Of a stretch of 64,000 nt of DNA, positions 56,990-64,000 are shown one piece after another. Position 1 is the stretch's first letter; each line of letters opens with the position of its first letter. The notes below the pieces were generated by a model. The model saw only the letters and a list, made by a program, of their open reading frames with translations. It made no database searches and was not told the DNA's origin. Source of the stretch: Coleophoma eucalyptorum (taxonomy: Eukaryota; Ascomycota; Leotiomycetes; Helotiales; Dermateaceae); assembly GCA_026120035.1 (NCBI GenBank), contig JALRME010000022.1:620001-684000 (forward strand), given 5' to 3'. The translations under genes were made by a program, and so were the position numbers.

Positions 56990-57840
56990 TGTTGTATTTG
57001 AAATAGCCGAAATCGAATAAGCTCTTGTAATAGAGAAGGCTAATACTGCCGTTGGAACCTATCTATCTATACTTAAGACAAGGGGAAACAGACGCCGACT
57101 TATCGCCGGTATCTCTTTGGGGGTATTTGCTTAGTGGAGTGGAGCTAAGGTAGTAAGTAACTCAAATAAATAAATATATATTTATATAAAAGCTTAAGGT
57201 TCTAATTTTTTATAGGTTTTATACTACCTTTTATCTATTTTAACTTTTGGGTATTACCTCTGTTATAGGGCAAAATTTGATTATAGCTTACTCTAAGTCT
57301 AGAACCTTATTATCGCTAATATTGCCTCTATCTATATCGACCGCCTAGAACGACGTTTATTGATCATTATATTAGCTATAGGTATACTCGTTAGCTTTAT
57401 AATCATTATCGGAATTTCAGGTTCTTATACGTCAACTTAGGCAGAGGCAACTAGTACTACTGCTATCATTCCTATACTATTTATCTACAACGGTTTCTAC
57501 GATATCGTATTTATAGCTCTAGTCTACTGCTACCCTAATGAGATAAAGCTTTACTATCTCCGCTCTAAGGGTACTACAATCGGTATTACTATTACTAGTA
57601 ATTTCTTAGCGCTATTGTTTAACCTATTTGCTAACCCTATTGCGCTTGACATTATCGGGTAGAAATACTATTTCGTATGTATCGGAATACTTATCGTTCT
57701 TTGCTTTATTATCTAGACTTATTTCCCCGAGACTAGAGGTAAAATGTTAGAGGTAGCTATCATTTTCGATAGTGAAGATGTAAATATTCTTAGTTCTAGC
57801 GCTGTCTTGGATGCTATACTATATAGGGCAAAGAGGATAT
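56990..57840 (+). pseudogene. Sugar transporter (lactose-permease-like MFS), RIP-like decay
   Basis: The plus strand reads KANTAVGTYLSILKTRGNRR, then RLIAGISLGVFA, stop, WSGAKVVS. After a gap come IDRLERRLLIIILAI, ATSTTAIIPILFIYNGFYDI, VFIALVYCYPNEI, LRSKGTTIGITITSNFLALL, FNLFANPIALDIIG, stop, KYYFVCIGILIV and YFPETRGKMLEV. This is the C-terminal half of a fungal lactose-permease-type MFS transporter (typical: SLGxFxQWxG; Yx.EI....RxKG; NPIALDxIGWKYY; FxPETxxxxLEE). Stop codons stand where the family has Gln (CAG to TAG in the FAQW stretch) and Trp (TGG to TAG in IGWKYY), the directions expected from RIP on either strand. Confidence 0.75.
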
Positions 57841-59127
57841 AGTAGCTGTAGTCTCCGAGGCCAAAGAAAACCTATAGAAGATTCATACGATAGTTTATTA
57901 TCGGAATTTGTATATATTGGATATTGTTATAGTTTAGAAAATCTTATTTAGATATAAGATATAACAGATACTCGTTTTATTAACATATGATATAGATGAC
58001 TAGGTAGATCTTTTATGATAAGGCTGCTTATATGAGTTTGTATGTTATACTACTCTTCTCCTTTTCTAATTGCGCGGCCTTCGTCTACCTCCCGGAGTAC
58101 GGGGTACTACTTTGTACGCTCTATAGCTACTGCCTATAGCCGCGACCAGATGCGTAGGTTCCATACCTTCGGTAGCAACTGTATAACTTGCGTGGTACCT
58201 AGCTTAAGAGTCTAGGAGAGCTCTTTAATAGCTATATCCTCGCTACTCCCGAGAACGTAGATGTCTCTAGGCAGGAAGGGGCGGGTCCTACAACGGTTAT
58301 CCGTGGCCTCTACGTCATAGACGGCTGGTAATACCTAATATGTATAGGAGGGCTTATAAGAACCTTAAGATAATGAAGCTATACGTGTCCAAGACGTATC
58401 AGCACAGTAAAGCAAACACACCCTTTGCGCCAAAGAGTATAGCAAGGCAGCAGCCGATAGTTCAGACATGAAATTGTTATTTTTTAGGTGAGTTTCTACG
58501 TGGATTTAGTCTAGAGTAAGAAAAGACTATCGTTTTGTATACGATATCAGCCGATCTTTAAATTCTAGGCTATAGCACAAACTATTTATCAACAAAGAAT
58601 ATAACGCTAAGCTTTAAAGAAATAGAGTACAAGGAAACCAATAATCCAAGTATATCTAGAGAAAGGGAGACATTCTGTCGTACAAATCGTATATCGAATT
58701 AGCTTATAGTAGTACTACCCCCCTTTAGTACTAAAGTTATTCGGTGGGTCTTACTAGTATAAAATATTAGGGCTATTTAACTAATGATATAGTTACGAAT
58801 ATAGAGAATACTATAAGGCCGGCTAGATACAAACCATTCTATTGGCAGAAAAGCTCCCTAACAAGGACTAGAAAATTAACTAAATGGCTCATAAGTTATT
58901 CCTAAAACATTTTAAACCTAGACGGTGACTTTTATATTTATATACTATAGAACTTTTGGCGCTTATGTAAATTTTAAAAATGAAACTCTCCTAGAATTTT
59001 GCCCTAGAATGACGCACTCCTGCCAAATAGCGACAGCCTAAGTACGATACTTAGAAGGTAGCTAGAGAATATTTATACCCTCTTCTATAACTTAGTCATT
59101 TGATATAGCTAAAGTAAGTGGTATCTG
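57841..59127. other. Decayed AT-rich region with one GC-richer island
   Basis: No gene is readable. A stretch at 58070-58330 is visibly GC-richer (GACCAGATGCGTAGG and neighbours) and reads minus-strand phrases such as QVIQLLPKVWNL in broken frames. It may belong to the same former gene as the WD40 remnant that follows, but I could not confirm this. Confidence 0.35.
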
Positions 59128-59362
59128 ATTACTAGACCTAGATACCACCTGCTTGCCGTCGGGCGAGAAGGCTACTGAGCTGACGTAGCCTGTATGGCCC
59201 TCGAGCGCTAGTAGGACCTGCGTTCCCGTGGCCGCGCCCTAGAGCCGGACCGTGTTGTCCCGAGACCCAGACACCACCTGCTTCCCGTCGGGCAAGAAGG
59301 CTACTGAGCTGACCTCATATGTATGGCCCTCGAGCGCTGGGAGGACCTGCGTTCCATTCGCT
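59128..59362 (-). pseudogene. WD40-repeat remnant of an NLR/HET-E-type protein
   Basis: On the minus strand two consecutive repeats of about 43 codons are read: [20 protein letters not shown], then [18 protein letters not shown], then a second GTQVLLALEGHTGYVSSVAF and SPDGKQVVS. The GH dipeptide, SPDGK and [10 protein letters not shown] are typical WD repeats of NACHT-WD40 receptors such as HET-E and HET-D, whose repeats are kept almost identical to each other. The Trp expected after NTVRL is a TAG stop (TGG to TAG). The island is GC-richer than its surroundings. No NACHT domain is present. Confidence 0.75.
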
Positions 59363-59793
59363 TGTCTAACCCATCCGCTTATCCCTCACGTTAATTTAAG
59401 TTATCATCTTTCTTATCTAAGTTATAACTACTTATAGGGGCCATAAAGTGGGATGGGCTGTACGTGCCTCCTTCACACATGAATTTTCATTTTCCGACTC
59501 GAAGCAGACTTTGGATACATTAATTGATTACGATCGTATCATGCAGGACAGTACCTGGTGGCCTGCTGCCAAAGAGGCAGGTGCTTGCGCAACACATGAT
59601 CAGCAATTGGCTCGTTTCCCAAGTTATATATATTATCATGCAGCCACGTTATTCCTCGGCCACACTCTAATCTTACACGAGCTTGGAACACGGGACGTGA
59701 CATTTTATTGATTTTATTTATATCATTCTCAACCTCCCGCTCTAGTTCACAAAGAAAGATGAGTGCTTGCTTTGATCACATACTGTCCTAGCC
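59363..59793. other. Intergenic; promoter of the GH5 gene
   Basis: A plus frame at 59448-59711 has no domain. The segment just before 59794 is the 5' flank of the glucanase gene. Confidence 0.4.
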
Positions 59794-61413
59794 ATGGGGA
59801 ACCAGTGGTTTTCGACCATCATCTGCGTGCTCCTTGCGGTGCCTCAGGCCCTATGTCAGGTCCGAGGAGTGAATCTTGGGGGCTGGTTGGTAACGGAGAA
59901 ATGGTGAGTAGAAGTGCAATTACTTGGTATCAGTTCCCTGGACTTGAGAGCCGACAGAGAACAGGATGACGCCGTCGGTCTACAAGGATACAACAGCAGC
60001 AGATGAGTGGCATATGTGTAGTGAGCTGGGGAGGGAGAATTGCCTGTCGACTTTGCAAGCGCACTGGAGGTGTGTATAGATCAACTTCCCATTGAGTGGC
60101 CACTGCTGATATTCTTGATAAGCACCTTCTACACACGGGATGACTTGGTAGACATATCCAATGCCGGGATCAACACCTTGAGAATACCACTAGGCTACTG
60201 GGCTGTTGATTTGGAAGACCACGAGCCCTACGTTAGCGGCCAGGTTCGTCTTCCCCCCGAAGATATTGTTCAACAACTAACATCACCATCTTACAAAGTA
60301 TCCATACCTGGTTCAAGCAGTACAGTGGGCCCAAAACCTCGGTCTCTCCGTTATGATCTGTTTACATGGCGCACCAGGATCGCAGAACGGGTATTCCAAC
60401 TCGGGGCTTATCGGTCCTATACTATTTCCATCCAATTCCTCGAATATCGATCGCACTTTAAATGTGCTAAAGAACTTGACCGAGGAGTTCTCGCAGGATG
60501 TGTACGGAGGTACTGTTACGAGTATTGAATTACTCAACGAACCCGGAGTCTTCACTGGCCTTTTCACCATGAGCGAGTTACAGGATTTTTATACGGAAGG
60601 CATCAGCGTCGTTCATGGTGTAGACGAGGCTATGAATGTTTCTTTGAGTGGTGAGGCGCCTCCTGTATATCTCATGAGCTACATTACTCGTTCTAATGCC
60701 AGCCAAATACAGACGCCTTTTATGGCCCAGCGTATTGGGCCAACTACGCCGCATCGCAATCAAACAACCACTTGACTATAGATACTCACAATTTCTTCTC
60801 CTTCGCACCCAAGGTCAATCTCGACCGAGACGAAATCCTCGAAAGCATCTGCAATACGTCTCAGCTTCTCAAACAAAACTCTTCGAGTGGAATTCCACCA
60901 ACAGTCATCGGCGAATGGAGTCTCCAAACTGGACTCAATTCGAGCACTATAACCCAAGCTTGGAGAACCTGGCTTAGGCTTATTTTTGAAGCTCAAGTCG
61001 CAGCCTACACGCCTTCGGGACCCGGCCAGCCAATCCTTGGCTGGATATTTTGGGCGTGGAAAACGGAGCATGATGTCGATACTTGGTCGTATCGTCGCGG
61101 GATCGCACAGGAGTTTATCCCGGCGGATGCAGGGGACTCTAGTCTTTATGTTTACCCTATTCTAGAGAACGGATGTATAGATGGGAGCTACAATTATACC
61201 GCTCCAGAAACTGTGCCGGCATATGTGCCACCAGATTACACGGCTTCCGCTGATCCTGGAGCTAATGCGTCGGATTCTAATAGAAATGCATCTGACTCCC
61301 AGGGAGGCGGGATAGGCTCTAAAAGCATTGCGCCGTCAGTAGGCAAGATTGTGGAGATGCCGTGGGTATTGATACCTGGGGCTTGGGTGGTGGTATCGTG
61401 GATGTGGTTGTAA
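59794..61413 (+). CDS. GH5 exo-1,3-beta-glucanase, GPI-anchor type, five exons
   Basis: Exons 59794-59903, 59965-60069, 60123-60243, 60299-60650 and 60713-61413 join in frame to 462 residues, with introns of 53-62 bp. The enzyme removes glucose from beta-1,3-glucan in the cell wall or from the environment. Seen: a signal peptide (residues 1-21), RGVNLGGWLVTEKWMTP, INTLRIPLGYWAV, ICLHGAPGSQNG (132-143), the acid/base Glu in LLNEP (E193), and the nucleophile Glu in VIGEWSL (E297). These agree with GH5 subfamily 9 (EXG1-type). The tail carries a Ser/Asn/Gly-rich stretch (ADPGANASDSNRNASDS) followed by a hydrophobic C-terminus (WVLIPGAWVVVSWMWL), a typical GPI-anchoring signal. All junctions restore family motifs, so it looks functional. 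Confidence 0.9.
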
Positions 61414-62126
61414 TTAATATGGTTCTGGATATACTTGTACAGAATCCAAAATACCTAACCCAATAATAATCCTGGAGTGTAATACTCTCAAATTTACAAA
61501 AAACTGCAGTTGCTATAGTTTGGCATCTCTCTCATACCTGCTACAATACTGCTGTCTACGCTATGAGCTGGATTATTACAGCCACAGATCTAGACTGAGG
61601 AATGACCAGGCTCGTTCTATAGTACCCGCTTTACCATAGTCGTCTATATCTGTAGCCTAAATAAGCAAAGCTCAATATGAATTAGATTCTAAGAATTTCA
61701 GGGTACCTTATGTAGCAAATTTTCAAGGTCTAAAGATGAAGATCCCCTGGCTATTGTGGTGGCCCTCTAGAGCTGATGACCCCGCAAGTGTTGGTGGCCG
61801 TACATAAGCAACCGACAACTATTATCGGAAGACAGGTCACTATTTTCTAAATTACCTTTGTATCTCAAATCTTACTAAGACGGCAAAAAAACATGCATTC
61901 AGCTATATAGACCTACACTCTCTTTCCGCGCTAGCGGACCTGTAGTTATCTCGTAGACTATGTTATCGTTATCGGAAGCTGAAAACATCCCTACTATGCA
62001 AGTGGCTTTGTAATGTGGGAACTTCCCGCTATGTGCAACAGGTATAGAGATGTTTTCTACAAATGTAACTGATGTGAGAGTGATTCTTCAATGATATAGT
62101 GATTGTTGTCTTCCTTTTAGTTTTAG
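61414..62126. other. Intergenic, no gene seen
   Basis: Region between the glucanase and the UstYa-like gene; no open frame of note. Confidence 0.45.
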
Positions 62127-63081
62127 ATGTCGTGCTTCAAAATTCGCAATACAGATCTTACCATGCCATCTACGATACCTAATACTAAAAAGGCCCTATA
62201 CTCACGAGTAGCTGGAGAAGATGGCTCAGTAGAATTTACTGAACCATTTCTGGCCGAAATTCGGGAACGACGACCTAAAGGACGTTCAAAAACATGGATG
62301 TTGCATGGAGCATTGTTCGCGATATGGGTAGTCGTCTATCTACTGCCACTGGTATTGCCTGTTCCACCGTCAGCACCTACTGGAGCGGTACCTCAGATCT
62401 ACAGTAAAACCTTCACTCTATTTCCATCTGTATCCAACACTAATATCTGTCCTAGGTCCTGTGTCCAAAAGCGCAATTCAAGACGAGTACAAAATCTTCA
62501 GCGACGGACGACTAGGTGATGGCTCAATCTATTACAGTCCCCTAATGATGAGAATGAAGCTGATTGGTACAACTTGAGACGATGTAGATGCTATTATTTA
62601 TATGAAAATTATTTCTTTCTAACTCTTTACAGTGGGCTTCATTGATCTTGACCATAGTGAGGTGGAGCAGCTACTCGGTGAGCCAGCAAATGAGACAGAT
62701 ACGTACATTGGAGGTTTGGGAATGTTTCACTCCTTGCACTGTGTTTACGCTATGAGAAAGATTTTTTATTGGCCAGAGACGGTGCCTAATATTGTCGACC
62801 ACTTTGGTATGTGCTGTCACTGTCACATACAGTACAGTCATTGATATTATTCGTATAATTCCTAACTCATACCTAATCTAGAGCACTGCTTGGAAATGAT
62901 CCGGCAATCTGTAATGTGCCAAGACACTACTGATATCGAAACACATATCTGGGATCCTGACAGTGGAGAGCTGGATCAGTACACCCACAAGTTTACAGGT
63001 TTGAAGACATGTCGTGATACAGACAAGGTAATCGAATGGGCAGACAAACGAAAATCCAAAATCTACAACCATTACCCGTAA
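62127..63081 (+). pseudogene. UstYa-like (DUF3328) protein, one-base frameshift
   Basis: Four exons are evident: 62127-62403, 62456-62583, 62633-62806 and 62882-63081. They show one membrane helix (WMLHGALFAIWVVVYLLPL, about residues 57-75), the N-terminal motif region in exon 2, and then the two metal-type motifs FHSLHC (exon 3) and EHCLEMIRQSVMC (exon 4). UstYa-type proteins act in fungal ribosomal peptide and other secondary-metabolite pathways as oxidative enzymes. The total exon length is 779 nt, which is not a multiple of three; a CCCC run at about 62539-62542 in exon 2 appears one base short, and beyond it the family-like reading is in another frame. A sequencing error at this run would make the gene intact. 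No core peptide gene or other pathway gene is evident beside it. An alternative start is the ATG at 62163. Confidence 0.75.
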
Positions 63082-64000
63082 AGTAAACACAGTCTTCCAC
63101 GACATGGGTTTCCTTAGGTTTCAGGAGAGTAGATATTGATTGATCTATGATATATGTTAAAGTCCAGATGATATAGCAAGATGCTAGTTAAGAAGATAAA
63201 TAAATTGATTTGGGATGAGGTTCGCGATTATCGGTTGGCATCATCCTATTCACGTAGCACCGGTATATGGCATTCCTTCGTATCCCATGCCTATTGGCGA
63301 ATGTGTGGATGATTGGTATTGTATTGATTCTCTTTAGGAGTGTAAGACTGACTCCAACTAAGCTGTGTCATTACCGAAGCTCGGTAATACCATGCTCCAG
63401 TGTCATGTGACTAGTTGATACCAACAGTGATTTTTCTTCCGTTTAACTTTATAATGTGCTTTTTCTAACGTATCACATCCATTCCACTAGACTATTCTCA
63501 TCTTTTGCATAACTTTAGTAGTCAGTATAGGGCTGATTATACCTAAAACTATACCTAGTTGACTGAAAACTGATGTGACTATACCCCTGATATGGGCAAT
63601 GACCATTTTTACGTCATTCTATTGATAGTGTAGTTGTTGCTTATTATATAATAGTAAACATTAGTTCCTTGAAATTGCACCAGGAGCTTAGTCCCTCCGT
63701 TAAGACAATCTCCGACAAACTCATACACATCAGAGCTCTTTACCTTAAGCCCGTGCATAAAGACAATGCTGATTTGGTATATCACTTTAACTTCATATCT
63801 CTCAACCATTCCGGTGTCCCATCTAAAGCATTATCTGGACCATAAAGAGGCTGTTCGAGTGGGGTTCTATTCAAATAAATTGACAACCAAGTGCCCGGTA
63901 CGCCGGGTCGACCGAGTTTGACCGGGACCGCTTCGCTTCGCCTGACTGCGTCTACACCAATACCATGTATGGAGACGCTGAATAAAAGATAAATTGGAAA
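63082..64000. other. 3' flank, no gene seen
   Basis: No supported gene. The last 120 bp become GC-richer (CCGGTACGCCGGGTCGACC at about 63895), and the window may enter another feature there. Confidence 0.4.

Overview
This window comes from the nuclear genome of a filamentous ascomycete (Pezizomycotina). A class such as Leotiomycetes would fit but cannot be proven from the sequence alone. The reasons are short spliceosomal introns (about 47-110 bp, GT...AG) that restore conserved protein families, together with HET, UstYa, Zn2Cys6 and trichothecene-acyltransferase-like proteins, a Fot1/pogo transposon, and many genes decayed by C:G-to-T:A changes of the kind left by repeat-induced point mutation (RIP). 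Intact genes are islands in long AT-rich, repeat-bearing, mostly gene-free DNA, so this looks like an accessory or subtelomere-like compartment.

Layout. 0-8 kb: a frameshifted small membrane protein, a two-exon thioredoxin-like gene, a copia-type solo LTR with a direct repeat beside it, a C2H2 zinc-finger fragment abutting a truncated FAD monooxygenase, and a MITE-like element. 8-24 kb: intact metabolic and regulatory genes (transketolase-like enzyme, 10-exon GH3 beta-glucosidase, BAHD-type acyltransferase, stand-alone RGS protein, Zn2Cys6 regulator) plus a collapsed CocE/NonD hydrolase. 24-31 kb: a graveyard of minus-strand catabolic genes (FAD oxidoreductase, gamma-glutamyltranspeptidase C-terminus, sucrose-type transporter). 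The transporter is split by a complete 1,862-bp pogo/Fot element with perfect 57-bp inverted repeats and TA target duplications.

32-45 kb: a small secreted cysteine-rich protein, a HET-domain protein, a broken MFS transporter, a GC-rich secreted preproprotein with three dibasic processing sites, a second decayed FAD oxidoreductase, and a three-exon 738-residue membrane protein. 45-54 kb: a second solo LTR, then intact PEBP, PAQR/haemolysin-III-type receptor and stress-type hydrophilic protein genes. 54-59 kb: a heavily RIP-like desert with a large inverted repeat, two decayed MFS transporters and a minus-strand WD40-repeat remnant of the kind found in NLR/HET-E proteins. 59.8-63.1 kb: an intact GPI-type GH5 exo-1,3-beta-glucanase and a UstYa-like gene with a one-base frameshift.

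There is no convincing biosynthetic operon-like cluster. The intact genes serve carbohydrate release (GH3, GH5), central carbon metabolism, acyl transfer, signalling (RGS, PAQR, PEBP) and self/non-self recognition or secretion (HET, small secreted protein, dibasic-processed precursor). The most unusual item is the 307-residue precursor at 38.4-39.4 kb. Its arrangement of cleavage sites, hydrophobic segment, three N-glycosylation sequons in the middle segment and cysteine-rich tail resembles that of secreted killer preprotoxins.
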